Positions 49,301 to 52,360 of a stretch of DNA of 64,000 nucleotides are shown piece after piece. The stretch comes from Owenia fusiformis (taxonomy: Eukaryota; Annelida; Polychaeta; Sabellida; Oweniidae). Made by a program: the position numbers and the translations under genes. Every line of letters begins with the position of its first letter. Position 1 is the stretch's first letter. The notes beneath the pieces are model-generated. The model made no database searches. It saw nothing but the letters and a program-made list of their open reading frames with translations, and was not told the origin of the DNA. The stretch is taken from positions 8,112,989-8,176,988 of the forward strand of contig CAIIXF020000006.1 in NCBI GenBank assembly GCA_903813345.2. The letters are read 5' to 3'.

Positions 49301-50687
49301 AATCGAATCGAGAATTATGGGATTTCTCTATGCACCATTATTTATAATTGTCCTTATTGGAACTTTATGCATGTACACTCAAATATTCTATATTGCGAGG
49401 CAACAAATGGCAAATCAGAACTCTAAGATAAACTCAGCGGAATCGGGTTCTACATCACTGAAAATGAACCTAAAAATCGTGAAAACTGCATGTATCATCA
49501 TTGGACTGTTTTTCATTTGCTGGTGTCCATTTGTTATCATCGTTACCATGGATTTATGGGGACTTGCTCTAAAATTCAAATCAGCAAGGAGCACGTTAGG
49601 AGAAGGAACTTTTGTGATTGTATACAACTCGTTTTATTTACTTGTATTGGCAAATAGTGGTATGAATCCAATGATATATGCAGCAAGAATGAGAGCCTTT
49701 AAGAATGCATTAAAGAAACTGCTGTGTTCATGTTTTAAGGACGATGCAACAAAAGCATATGATTCGGGGGTCAAGTATGAAACAGGAGATACCCAATCAA
49801 TACAGGAGCAAAAGATACGGTTAACGAGCCAAGATTGAGACATGATTGAAAATGAAACAAATGTTCACTGCATATCTATGAGAATAGAGTACAGTTAAAC
49901 AATATAAAAATTGTATAGTGTTTGAATAGTGTTACTAAATACAGAATATATACTGTACAAGAAAACTCATGTACGGTTTAACTGTATAGTAATACCATAT
50001 GCAGAAAACTATATAAAAAAACATACCATTCATTAATAAGATTTATTCACTGTAAAATCAAGTTAAGTATTTAAAACAGAAAAAATGTATATAAAAATGT
50101 ATATGGCTAACATATAAAGCAATATACTGTACAGAAAAACATACAGGGTATTAAAAGCATATAGGGTAAAATAAAACAGGGTTGTAATGAGAAAAAAATA
50201 TAGAGAAAAACATGAAATTATGAATTTGCCTGTTTTGTTCCTCTCACAAATCATCATACAGTGTCATCACATATGTGCAATACAGTTAGCATGTCAGGCA
50301 AAAATTCCAACAAATATAATTACATGCTCTGCCTCATTATATGATAGAGAGAATGATACCTTAATACACTTACATAAACTACAAATGTTCTTGGTTGCAT
50401 AGTTTTGTAAAAACATCCCAGTCTGAAACAAGGCATTAACACGCAAAATGTCACCACCTGCCATTTGTTACAGATGACTGCTGAACACAGTCCACAAAAA
50501 ATTGGAGACTTTAACAATAAATTAGACCAACCTGATAGCTTAGAGAAGAGTCTCTGTCTCGTCTCATTTGAAGTCCTCGGTGATCGTATCTTGTCGATCC
50601 ACTGATATTCCGGGTCATCATTCACCACAAGCTCTTCCACAAAACCCCTGATTGCTTGTAGTACATAGCCTTGGGGAACTCCACATG
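10202..50687 (-). CDS. C2CD5: C2CD5 (CDP138) orthologue, central portion, 14 exons, both ends outside window
   Basis: Coding order runs from high to low coordinate: 50687-50532, 45920-45860, 44320-44198, 41198-40843, 36132-36008, 35513-35405, 35059-34945, 34456-34238, 33607-33503, 31099-31010, 25221-25164, 12500-12372, 12046-11984, 10300-10202. Every junction is ag|exon|gt and every codon phase matches across splices, giving ~602 uninterrupted codons. Peptides typical of the family include DPEYQWIDKIRSPR, LLDRIHNPDEPETRDAWW, GCHSVVGYSEQTSICDE, LCHIPYNENSAPFP, PDVLFTTIEPP and KIKGMNLLFGLKIQVTVGE. In mammals C2CD5 is a cytoplasmic C2-domain Akt2 substrate needed for insulin-stimulated GLUT4 vesicle insertion; the invertebrate role is unknown. 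The N-terminal C2 domain (before a phase-1 intron) and the C-terminal third were not found here. The introns hold plus-strand genes and many transposons. Confidence 0.93.
10331..10495. repeat. Dispersed short repeat copy A, ends in inverted 'tgtcaccacc' arms
   Basis: Begins 'acaatgcattaacatgcc', contains 'atgtcaccacctg' near its left end and 'ctggtggtgacat' near its right end (inverted). Related sequences sit near 12590, 34904, 36456 and 50428, most of them close to C2CD5 exons. Probably a small non-autonomous DNA transposon. Confidence 0.6.
10496..11983. other. C2CD5 intron, no recognised feature
   Basis: AT-rich intron between exons at 11984-12046 and 10202-10300. No ORF, transposon end or long repeat was recognised. 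Confidence 0.5.
11984..12046 (-). CDS. C2CD5: C2CD5 exon m
   Basis: 63 bp, phase 0. Encodes TATAVFAGPLPAPIAPKITG K. Acceptor atttcag; donor gttcgt is weak but has GT. Confidence 0.88.
12050..12320. repeat. Degenerate tandem repeat, 'attactattgatgtcatgta' type
   Basis: Multiple imperfect units built from 'ttactattgatgtcatgtaaa' and 'gatgttatgtaaag', roughly 30-60 bp apart. It fills most of the short intron between the exons at 12372-12500 and 11984-12046. Confidence 0.7.
12372..12500 (-). CDS. C2CD5: C2CD5 exon l
   Basis: 129 bp, phase 0 at both ends. Encodes NLPFMEYELHKQLLSKLKIK then GMNLLFGLKIQVTVGEELLV. Acceptor ttttcag, donor gtatgt. One of the most recognisable family blocks. Confidence 0.95.
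12590..12640. repeat. Dispersed short repeat copy B (fragment)
   Basis: Contains 'acaaggcattaacatgac' and 'aatgtcaccacct', matching the left part of copy A, ~90 bp from a C2CD5 acceptor. Confidence 0.5.
12671..13083. repeat. Imperfect tandem repeat, about 3.5 units of 97-133 bp
   Basis: Units begin at 12671, 12768, 12885 and 13018 with 'acttgta(g/a)(a/g)tgattt', followed by 'tggtcaatttgaag' and 'tcagatttgaactt'. Unit length increases by short internal insertions. Confidence 0.75.
13084..13845. other. Upstream region of first GPCR gene
   Basis: No ORF or known repeat. It should hold the promoter and 5' UTR of the GPCR at 13846. An acceptor-like 'aattacag' ending at 13827 might mark a 5' UTR intron; weak evidence. 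Confidence 0.4.
13846..14967 (+). CDS. Class A (rhodopsin-like) G-protein-coupled receptor 1, 373 aa
   Basis: An uninterrupted seven-transmembrane receptor. The ATG is directly preceded by an in-frame TAG, so the N-terminus cannot extend further without a splice. The extracellular tail is ~65 residues with N41 and N50 glycosylation sequons. Class A landmarks: GN in TM1 (N85), LAD in TM2 (D113), a Cys at TM3 (C145 or C147) pairing with C222 in loop 2, DRY 169-171, CWLPW 301-305 in TM6, and NPWIY 338-342 in TM7, followed by a basic amphipathic helix 8 and two Cys near the end. The short loop 2 and NPWIYAYR recall the adenosine/MECA side of the family, but the ligand cannot be assigned. Nested in a 12.7-kb C2CD5 intron on the opposite strand. 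Confidence 0.92.
   Translation: MSINDVFCGTQFEGVTFFAKNNIQHLNMVGEDTFWSSMEQNNSLSKMRGNETWNAHLLKPELPRHQMIVHMSIEILLILLTCCGNIVVLISIWLRRSLQTVNNMFLASLSLADLIMGTFASPLSVYILYMVPIVYGSHIQDKWLCTCRYFAICMSVAPSLFSLSGIAIDRYIAVVYPIKYRETVTRTWAVIYLIFSWIYCTIGSAMLFYKNMISFDDPGDFCRTRMVMHPDFSIIVKAHLGVLFLICSISHITIAFIAYKRKNAVATELNVTNSDIMVQTYKRQKRITRTMTLICGVFVLCWLPWVIMSLISLDDYPMWWKSLFYFTVELSFAGSAVNPWIYAYRHRTLRKAMLNVLKCKYKRLTASEVIASS
14968..15529. other. 3' flank of GPCR 1
   Basis: Probable 3' UTR and intron. No canonical AATAAA was seen close to the stop. No repeat recognised before the MULE-like insertion. Confidence 0.4.
15539..16351. mobile_element. MULE-like non-autonomous DNA transposon, 813 bp
   Basis: Terminal inverted repeats of ~20 bp ('tagccttgcccaagtcggt' at 15539 and its complement ending at 16351) are flanked by a perfect 9-bp target duplication 'cctataatc' (15530-15538 and 16352-16360). 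A 9-bp duplication is typical of Mutator-like elements. No transposase ORF is present. The interior is less AT-rich than its surroundings. Confidence 0.82.
16586..16723. repeat. Short hairpin repeat (138 bp, ~37-bp arms) beside the 5' LTR
   Basis: Left arm 16586-16622 (contains 'ttgaagtgcaatacagg') and right arm 16686-16723 (contains 'tgtattgcacttcaa') are inverted copies. It may be a small MITE. The LTR retrotransposon begins 10 bp to the right. Confidence 0.65.
16734..18969 (+). repeat. 5' LTR (2236 bp)
   Basis: Starts TGTGGGAATTTTTAATTCCC, in which gggaatt and aattccc form a 7-bp hairpin, and ends GGCGCGACA. From ~17330 onward it carries many 'ctccgag' motifs and short related phrases ('tgctccgagg', 'ctccgagtgattactcctcc'). 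AATAAA occurs near 16870. Unusually long for an LTR. Confidence 0.95.
18971..18988 (+). promoter_or_regulatory. Primer-binding site matching tRNA-Leu
   Basis: TGGTGGCAGCGGTGGGAT, one base after the LTR end, is complementary to the last 18 bases (...ATCCCACCGCTGCCACCA) of the usual animal tRNA-Leu(AAG/UAG) including CCA. The tRNA match rests on recalled family sequence. Confidence 0.85.
19004..21832 (+). CDS. gag-pro: Gag-protease polyprotein of LTR retrotransposon, 942 aa
   Basis: One open frame starting 15 bases after the primer site. Residues 1-180 are charged and low-complexity; ~185-245 are probable coiled coil; ~355-520 are a retrotransposon Gag capsid-like domain (FDGKTPWLDYKAHFQ, then LRGDAQQLVQEL and FGP motifs). 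Two CCHC zinc knuckles lie at ~580-593 (CRRCGEEGHIVRGC) and ~599-612 (CFNCSERGHLSIDC). A retropepsin-like aspartic protease domain follows, with the DTGS active site near residue 664 and ILGTDYL near 733. The last ~190 residues are an Arg/Ser/Glu-rich tail. No polymerase or integrase motifs follow. The frame is intact, so it may still encode a working structural protein. Confidence 0.93.
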   Translation: MSEMSQKCERSPETMEREGSRRDDVRTGGIVRLVPKMGLKHLETPARDRCPEEQSGSEGKSLPRDEERMLPSEEESLGVPLMRVDDTLPEDLDERAGATLVRGEPRVISPDMTMKILPDVEKEDTGYHAESRLRRDVPAPALRRDHWARGKREFDSTKSRLVSLEGSLGTLRVDVLKMRDCLLSRQCEGQFAIHEEMNHLHEEIAHLSNMQRNLCEEMSRHQVEAKKSKAELDGTLRELTGSLRQIALDLRVTRGGFETQKGARKTPTDEQYELLGSQYNADGVTMAREPQRQVVAAREVEAPQEDSKAHPADVKKSEDSSNGNQEHAMVKLAEKAMEMCGKALDSVQQGRKTKIKITQLFDGKTPWLDYKAHFQNCVESNQWTDEEKRQNLTNQLRGDAQQLVQELEEGHTFDELIEALTKRFGPGEKASLYEAQLNTRVRQPKESLQSLGQSIRRLASLAYPEMSRSSQDRLARQSFERAITDDDVRAAVHRRAPKSLDEAIEEAQKEEAYQESEHIRRGLKPKQLNHPISVVNSDPLEEKLLKMMEDMKTEMMKEMDEALKLFKEQRELRAPRSIICRRCGEEGHIVRGCPLVTCFNCSERGHLSIDCPKSKKSRDARGVHPVCCLDVRDQAVVDPKRAESAQKIEAVVELCGTPVKCLIDTGSVVSLMSLHSFNRINYRKRPQLKPAKDVLLQADGSPIAVYGSCSMEVELDGRKTPLEMEIAEISQDGILGTDYLSASKAVIHYGSLQMSFHDSNREGIQSCCCSQEEKSKEPRTFMTATHKRREQKKNELQKNPDELGDTVWLQNSGRKSEDDSLDVKSRDASNRPGVGAEEPQALVDSRERPTLLEKGRSSRGARRSSSSDLTRERRAYKPRGSSSEQSEESLPYRARPRCQRRQPTYLPVCCADRDKMNWRRVDSSEEPMRLSHVHGRGATTEA
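22064..22075 (+). promoter_or_regulatory. Polypurine tract
   Basis: AGTAGGGGGGAG immediately before the 3' LTR; the expected plus-strand priming site. Confidence 0.8.
22076..24311 (+). repeat. 3' LTR (2236 bp)
   Basis: Same length as the 5' LTR. By eye the copies differ by one base near 17182/22524, a cluster of five bases at 17407-17412, and one base at 17670; about 99.7% identity. Confidence 0.95.
24312..25163. other. C2CD5 intron, short 'atcat' microsatellite only
   Basis: The first ~35 bases after the LTR are a 'gtatcatatc' microsatellite. The remainder is AT-rich with no recognised feature. Confidence 0.45.
25164..25221 (-). CDS. C2CD5: C2CD5 exon k
   Basis: 58 bp. Encodes RICRVKKELKGETNAKEISD. 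Acceptor ttttcag, donor gtaagt. Too short for simple ORF finding; supported by phase and family context. Confidence 0.9.
25222..26077. other. C2CD5 intron, nothing recognised
   Basis: AT-rich intron with no supported gene or repeat, ending at the pearl-like array that starts near 26078. Confidence 0.45.
26078..27418. mobile_element. Pearl/HINE-like element 1 with tandem core repeats
   Basis: Left end 'accagaacaacggcaacgcc' followed by 'gaatcccatcgaac' (from ~26105); right end 'gttcgatgggataat' (27404-27418), its inverted partner. Between them lie five to six tandem units of ~141-147 bp, each with 'aaaatggcggccatttttc' and 'catgcttatagtattcacat'. A (ggac)n/(gtac)n microsatellite (27297-27376) and 'ttccctatatccctccgaac' close the element. 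The layout matches pearl elements of bivalves, later linked to non-autonomous Helitrons (HINEs); family membership is inference. Confidence 0.75.
27297..27376. repeat. GGAC/GTAC microsatellite
   Basis: Alternating tracts of (ggac)n and (gtac)n at the right end of pearl-like element 1. It creates spurious Arg/Pro/Ser/Val ORFs on both strands. Confidence 0.95.
27419..28234. other. Upstream region of CARD-like ankyrin gene
   Basis: AT-rich. Ends with a good 3' splice site (tattatctacag, AG at 28233-28234) six bases before the ATG at 28240, so a 5' UTR intron probably lies here. No TATA box identified. Confidence 0.5.
28240..29631 (+). CDS. Ankyrin-repeat protein with CARD-like N-terminal domain, 463 aa
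   Basis: I choose ATG 28240 (context ACCATGG) rather than the in-frame ATG at 28186, because a strong acceptor (ttatctacag) lies between them. Residues ~15-85 are a predicted all-helical segment with a death-fold/CARD-like pattern (GTLKRDQL, LTEIECDVIL, STAQFINCLLQSG); this is pattern recognition only. Residues ~130-415 contain six or so diverged ankyrin repeats (GLTALEYALIYERSDLVRIL, HSALYEASQNG, NTALHAAIQNG, ETALMLSANE, STLHRAVLAKN). A charged helical tail ends SRSTKTEE. The coding region has no intron. CARD plus ankyrin proteins act in apoptosis or innate immunity in other animals. Nested in the C2CD5 intron between 31010 and 25221, opposite strand. Confidence 0.85.
   Translation: MEDTSTVHGKLSDKSTRKLICKIKNFLHTLCIFGTLKRDQLCEAQNLTEIECDVILKHYESCGSSTAQFINCLLQSGFFDPLENLSERLIPSIIDKNQLNENARKYAKIVYLDPIANTETQNACPGSYYENYEYIDVNRPDVYGLTALEYALIYERSDLVRILLQVPQLDPNTTLHFTIAGLSADVLTNFQTRPLADMVAKRSISLQSTVRKEQLLNGLVCRKSKDFVETLLKHPNLDVNALDCDGHSALYEASQNGLFGIAKLLMEHKDIDINQHCIDGNTALHAAIQNGCHKMANVLLDNSNIKVNACNGNGETALMLSANEPHLIEKMLTSFDDIDVNAVDNNDQYSTLHRAVLAKNKESCQLLCKDERINSLVKDKHDLTPLGLLKHQNSSSEYPEILKVLQIKERKCREDETLKIKTALEHLSDVIRQSYLISNVKTFMQADIEKIKFKLSRSTKTEE
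29632..31009. other. 3' flank of CARD-like ankyrin gene and C2CD5 intron
   Basis: No canonical poly(A) signal directly after the stop and no recognised repeat. AT-rich. Confidence 0.4.
31010..31099 (-). CDS. C2CD5: C2CD5 exon j
   Basis: 90 bp. Encodes (G)KSKVPDVLFTTIEPPRELC and VIGKGCLIQA. Acceptor attacag, donor gtaatt. Confidence 0.93.
31170..31340. repeat. Degraded 'cagggtggggcc' transposon end
   Basis: Begins with 'tacagggtggggccaaaaa', the same end type as the element at 44437. A reverse-oriented relative lies near 58430-58540 ('ggccaaccctgtatatt'). No matching right end was found here. Confidence 0.45.
31341..32251. other. C2CD5 intron with repeat fragments and poly-C run
   Basis: 31376-31512 is a copy of the dispersed repeat with 'agtggaacac' phrases ending 'aggttttactg'. 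A run of 15 C lies at 31559-31573. About 31590-31700 is a fragment of a pearl-like core unit ('aaatggccacctt'). The rest is unremarkable. Confidence 0.5.
32252..33284 (-). mobile_element. DNA transposon remnant with ~229-bp terminal inverted repeats
   Basis: Left arm 32252-32480 starts 'gtagcccggacagaattg'; right arm 33056-33284 ends 'caattctgtccgggctac'. Both carry the same ~229-bp sequence inverted, including 'ggcgttcatagtatgagtg'. Flanks are (TA)n, consistent with TA insertion. Between the arms, 32687-32917 on the minus strand encodes a fragment (FQELQTAISEAIEKLKNNS.. then WVKRR) resembling the C-terminus of Tc1/mariner-type transposases. Size 1033 bp, non-autonomous. Confidence 0.75.
32687..32917 (-). 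pseudogene. Transposase C-terminal fragment
   Basis: 76-codon open stretch inside the inverted-repeat element. A helical segment followed by a Trp/Arg/His-rich end fits the tail of mariner/IS630-type transposases; no DDE catalytic core is present. Assignment is tentative. Confidence 0.4.
33503..33607 (-). CDS. C2CD5: C2CD5 exon i (Cys-pair segment)
   Basis: 105 bp. Encodes YSCRLCHIPYNENSAPFPVN then FSKCAICG. Two CxxC pairs suggest a small zinc-binding fold (inference). Acceptor ttgtag, donor gtaagt. Confidence 0.93.
33661..34002. mobile_element. Pearl-like element fragment (right end)
   Basis: Contains 'cttcactatatccctactga' and ends 'tttgttcattgggatta', matching the right terminus of the pearl-like family, preceded by a decayed (gac)/(gatg) microsatellite. 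No clear left end. Confidence 0.5.
34238..34456 (-). CDS. C2CD5: C2CD5 exon h
   Basis: 219 bp. Encodes CDEIIILSASGTAALVNLN followed by a charged, probably coiled segment rich in Lys/Glu and ending RHRYLSEE. Acceptor tttcag, donor gtaagt. Confidence 0.92.
34786..34899. repeat. Tandem duplication of ~57 bp beside C2CD5 exon g
   Basis: Units 34786-34841 and 34842-34899 share 'atgaggggaaaacga' and 'gtagattaatgggaaaata'. The pair ends 46 bp from the exon's minus-strand donor. Confidence 0.8.
34904..34925. repeat. Dispersed short repeat copy C (fragment)
   Basis: 'acaaggcattaacatgcaaa' only; matches the left end of copies A, B and E, 20 bp from the exon g donor. Confidence 0.45.
34945..35059 (-). 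CDS. C2CD5: C2CD5 exon g
   Basis: 115 bp. Encodes DEPETRDAWWTEIRTEIRSH and ARAVGCHSVVGYSEQTSI. Acceptor ttgtag, donor gtaagc. Highly conserved block of the family. Confidence 0.94.
35060..35404. other. C2CD5 intron between exons g and f
   Basis: Nothing recognised apart from AT-rich sequence and a short segment near 35205-35290. Confidence 0.4.
35405..35513 (-). CDS. C2CD5: C2CD5 exon f
   Basis: 109 bp. Encodes EYPFFTMTSFPRGFIVHIGG and VVSARSVKLLDRIHNP. Acceptor tttttag, donor gtgaag. Confidence 0.93.
35514..36007. other. C2CD5 intron between exons f and e
   Basis: No ORF, transposon end or tandem repeat recognised. Confidence 0.4.
36008..36132 (-). CDS. C2CD5: C2CD5 exon e (Gly/Ser-rich)
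   Basis: 125 bp. Encodes a Gly/Ser run (GSSIAGSGGSGSGGGGSGGG) then VATRPSQMRSLLQQGNHSID. Acceptor cttatag, donor gtaggt. The Gly/Ser run looks lineage-specific. Confidence 0.85.
36133..38717. other. C2CD5 intron with short repeats
   Basis: Near 36275-36335 'gcttttgaccaatcaaaa' and a close variant occur twice. 36456-36586 is dispersed-repeat copy D. The open stretches at 36476-36847, 37624-38016 and 38041-38379 have no domain or codon signal that I recognise and I do not call them genes. Confidence 0.45.
36456..36586. repeat. Dispersed short repeat copy D
   Basis: Starts 'acaaggcacaaacatgcaaa', has 'tgtcaccccctgccatttgt' and ends 'tggtagtgacataaa'; full-length relative of copy A. Confidence 0.6.
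38718..39730. mobile_element. Pearl-like element 3
   Basis: Left end 'actagataacggcaactccg' with 'aatcccaacgaac' (38747-38759); right end 'cgtttgttgggataat' ending 39730. It contains 'cggccattttgaattttac' cores and a (ggac) microsatellite. An internal segment ending 'cccacatgttttgttaa' is duplicated (near 39415 and 39635). Core units are more diverged than in element 1. Confidence 0.65.
39731..40842. other. C2CD5 intron, nothing firm
   Basis: A G-rich stretch at 39905-40020 and 'gaggagggggggagggtgca' at 40244-40263 stand out in AT-rich sequence. No gene recognised. Confidence 0.4.
40843..41198 (-). CDS. C2CD5: C2CD5 exon d (Ser/Pro-rich linker)
   Basis: 356 bp, the longest exon found. Encodes a low-complexity Ser/Pro/Thr linker (MAQRKVSAPGFSHSPSLATP ... 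RRLSDSDIGTPPK). RRLSDSD and several SP/TP sites are candidate phosphorylation sites; RRLSDS resembles a basophilic-kinase site (inference). Acceptor ttttcag, donor gtgagt. Confidence 0.9.
41222..41575. repeat. 32-bp minisatellite, about ten units
   Basis: Units of 'actaagtaatatgtactcac' plus 'agcaaaatacac', slightly variable, beginning 24 bp from the acceptor of the large C2CD5 exon d. In the gene's orientation it lies immediately upstream of the branch-point region. Confidence 0.93.
41576..42230. other. C2CD5 intron, nothing recognised
   Basis: AT-rich with a short C-rich tract near 41763. No supported feature. Confidence 0.4.
42231..43315. mobile_element. Pearl-like element 2 with ~145-bp core repeats
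   Basis: Left end 'aaaacagcaactccacggag' with 'aatcccaccgaatg' (42261); right end 'gttcggtgggataat' (43301-43315), inverted. About six or seven tandem cores each contain 'aaaaatggc(g/t)(g/c)ccattttga' and 'ttcactggtatttgagttat', spaced ~145 bp (near 42556, 42701, 42846, 42991, 43136). A short (ggac)n tract precedes the right end. Confidence 0.78.
43316..44197. other. C2CD5 intron, (ga)n tract then featureless
   Basis: A short (ga)n run at ~43343-43365. Otherwise AT-rich with no recognised feature. Confidence 0.4.
44198..44320 (-). CDS. C2CD5: C2CD5 exon c
   Basis: 123 bp. Encodes YKQCFDLEGESGIVVRAIGT and a Ser-rich stretch ending SPVRE. Acceptor attacag, donor gtaagt. Confidence 0.92.
44437..44648. 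mobile_element. 212-bp MITE with 'cagggtgggcc' ends
   Basis: Begins cagggtgggccaaaaaa and ends tttttttagcccaccctg, flanked by TA on both sides. Typical of mariner-related MITEs. No coding potential. Confidence 0.8.
44850..45647. mobile_element. 798-bp inverted-repeat element with cgttc/acgtc-rich interior
   Basis: Terminal repeat 'ctatcacaccaaactagttct' at 44850-44870 and its complement at 45627-45647. A further internal copy of the right end ('acttgtttggtgtgatag') at ~45245 shows internal duplication. The interior is unusually rich in cgttc, acgtc and gttcgta words. The open frame at 44769-45035 is not protein-like. Confidence 0.7.
45860..45920 (-). CDS. C2CD5: C2CD5 exon b
   Basis: 61 bp. 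Encodes (G)ELQRKIGLKVMEMGGNSVIG. Acceptor ttttcag, donor gtaata. Joins in phase to the exons on either side. Confidence 0.92.
45921..47182. other. C2CD5 intron, mostly unremarkable
   Basis: A fragment 'tgggacaccctgtacatata' near 46257-46276 looks like another 'cagggtg' transposon end. The open frames at 46303-46575 and 46654-46866 lack protein features. Confidence 0.4.
47183..47556. mobile_element. ~374-bp insertion with 9-12-bp target duplication
   Basis: 'acaaattcctta' occurs at 47171-47182 and again at 47557-47568, bracketing a segment that is clearly less AT-rich than its surroundings. Ends show only a short inverted 'taccct' match. Could be a MULE-like MITE or a SINE; the type is uncertain. 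Confidence 0.6.
47790..48007. mobile_element. Pearl-like element fragment (left end)
   Basis: Left terminus 'tagcaactccctggagtagc' followed by 'aaatccaacaaac', and near the end 'ctggtatttgggttattgcc', matching the family core; the microsatellite and right end are missing. Confidence 0.6.
48008..48653. other. Upstream region of second GPCR gene
   Basis: AT-rich. An acceptor-like 'gatgtgcag' ends at 48614, so the GPCR start codon may follow a 5' UTR intron. No TATA box found. Confidence 0.4.
48654..49838 (+). CDS. Class A (rhodopsin-like) G-protein-coupled receptor 2, 394 aa
   Basis: I place the start at ATG 48654; the open frame extends upstream to a GTG at 48609, which is not a plausible eukaryotic start. 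N-terminal tail ~50 residues with sequons N2, N9 and N25. Seven hydrophobic segments carry the class A marks: GN (N74), AIAD (D102), DRF (153-155) instead of DRY, CWCP (289-292) in TM6 and NPMIY (338-342) in TM7, then a helix 8 with Arg/Lys and a Cys-containing tail. Loop 2 has C207 as likely partner of C128 or C129. The TM7-helix 8 pattern NPMIYAARMRAFKNAL resembles adenosine/melanocortin-type receptors; the ligand is unknown. Coding region without introns, nested in the C2CD5 intron 45920-50532. Confidence 0.92.
   Translation: MNGTMAEFNYTEIHFSGALGKGDHNSSLVEEPGFSFIPANGYGDSSIMSALPPGIVFAFVILSILCIIWIIFGNVMIIFAYHRFPALHLVSNYLLYQLAIADLLAGFGGIYGLFYQLLPLELIQNFTCCALGQAFMGIPSYVSLLLLLAVTIDRFIAINHPLQYRMLVTLKKVQVLILTVWAGVGLLTIVSIVDWYFHLRRQGKQHCYEGSIYDIEIESRIMGFLYAPLFIIVLIGTLCMYTQIFYIARQQMANQNSKINSAESGSTSLKMNLKIVKTACIIIGLFFICWCPFVIIVTMDLWGLALKFKSARSTLGEGTFVIVYNSFYLLVLANSGMNPMIYAARMRAFKNALKKLLCSCFKDDATKAYDSGVKYETGDTQSIQEQKIRLTSQD
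49839..50427. other. 3' flank of GPCR 2
   Basis: Repetitive short phrases ('tatagt', 'tactgtac', 'aaaacatac') but no clean unit. No canonical poly(A) signal close to the stop. Confidence 0.4.
50428..50520. repeat. Dispersed short repeat copy E
   Basis: 'acaaggcattaacacgcaaa' then 'tgtcaccacctgccatttgt', matching copies A and D; it ends 12 bp from the exon a donor. Confidence 0.6.
50532..50687 (-). CDS. C2CD5: C2CD5 exon a (most 5' exon found)
   Basis: 156 bp. It starts in phase 1 (the two bases CA complete a codon begun upstream) and encodes CGVPQGYVLQAIRGFVEELV followed by DPEYQWIDK. Acceptor tacag on the minus strand, donor gttggt. In family members this segment follows the C2 domain, so exons upstream of it (beyond 50687) must exist. 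Confidence 0.92.
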
Positions 50688-52292
50688 CTGTAAGACACAA
50701 TGGTACAAATTGGTGAAAATTTGGACTTGACGTTTTTGTCATTTTAACATAAAAAGGTAACTCTGACGGAGAATGCTTGGGACTGGGCTTCAAATTTGAT
50801 TAAATAATCTCAATAAGGAATATAATTTGACCTCTGAGCGTGACTGTTTGTATACATTAAGGGTTGACCATTAAAATTTTGATTAATGGATTTCACATCA
50901 TACATTCGACCAATTTTTTTAATATTTAAGAAAAAAGAATATTTCTTTTTCTTCCTGTCAAAGTTTCTTCTAACCAAGATTGAAAAGAATTCTTAAAGAA
51001 TATTTAACTTAATTTCTTATTAAAGTTGTCTGTAATTTGTATATGAAGATTCAGTGAATATATTTAAAGAATAAAGACTGAGATTTTATAATTTATGGCG
51101 TAATATATGACCGAAAATTTTATTCTGTTCATTGTTTGACAATGGCCAGAATAAAATTTGAGGTCATATTTTTGACATAAATCGTAAAATGGAGGTTTTT
51201 GTTACGATTCTAATATGATACTAAACAGACAAGAAACACAACTATTTGCATTTATGAATTTTAGCAGGTTCTAGCTATTGTGACGTCACGTATCATATTA
51301 GAATATGAAATAAAAATACATATCAAGTAAGGGGTCTAGTAAAAATTAGTAACTTATATCAGAAAACACAAAATCAAGCTTTGGACATTTGTGAGTGAGT
51401 GAGCAATGGTAAAAGAATTGAATGTATAGAATCTATCAAAGCCTATAATTTGACCAAATATTTGAAAAAATAATTAATTCAATAACGAAATTTTGGCTTT
51501 TGCCAAAAGCAAAACTTCATGAGTCACATTAGCAAATACTGAAGTACTAAGCCTTAGTACCACTTTTATAGAAGATTTTTTACAGCAATATCACTTTAAT
51601 TGTCACAGTATCACTAAACAATGTATGAAGGACATGTAGGATATATACAAAAGAGGTATTCAAGTGCAGTTCTCATTCATACAGATGTAAACAAGAAATC
51701 AACTTTAATTTAACCCTTGCAATAAATCCTAAGCATTAACAAAATAAAGATAAAACCTTGTAAAACTTTTTTATATATGCTATACTGAGAAATTGATAAG
51801 ATTGTAACGGAAGGATGTATTAGCAAGCATCTTAATTAATACTCTTTAAAAAAAATACTGTAAGATATTTTTGTAATTTAGAAAATAAAATGAATTCCAA
51901 AAGGGTTTATTTCAAGTTGAATTTAAATCACTTGGTCAAAGTCAAACTTACTCATCATGCTCTTGAAAAGCATATTTTTCAAGCCAGTGTATTTACATTA
52001 CTAGTAACTAAAAATATCATTTCTCGCACGTTTATTCCTGGCTATTTCTCTATTTTTCAATGTAGAAACTAATTTTTTTGGCATTAATATATAATTTAGA
52101 TTGGCCATTACATGTCTGTATATTTTGTTCCTTGCTAATTTCACTCTCTTCGTGTAAATTATTCATTTTAAAACAGGACCTTTGTGCCTTTTAATTTATT
52201 GGTTATCTTAATGACGTACATAGAGTCCATTTGTTTACTTCCATTTCAGAAAATAAAGGAAATAACAACTAAACACAGGATATCGCGGTGGA
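50688..52292. other. Region upstream of pacifastin gene; presumed C2CD5 intron
   Basis: AT-rich. No C2CD5 exon encoding the expected C2 domain was recognised. The open frame at 51890-52072 lacks protein features. Confidence 0.45.
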
Positions 52293-52299
52293 TATAAAA
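52293..52299 (+). promoter_or_regulatory. TATA box of pacifastin gene
   Basis: TATAAAA 68 bases before the ATG, in the context gatataaaaccc; predicts a start site near 52325 and a short 5' UTR. Confidence 0.6.
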
Positions 52300-52360
52300 C
52301 CCAGTGAGAAAATGTACAAGTCAGATACTCTAGCACAAGAACAACAATTAGAAAGACAAT

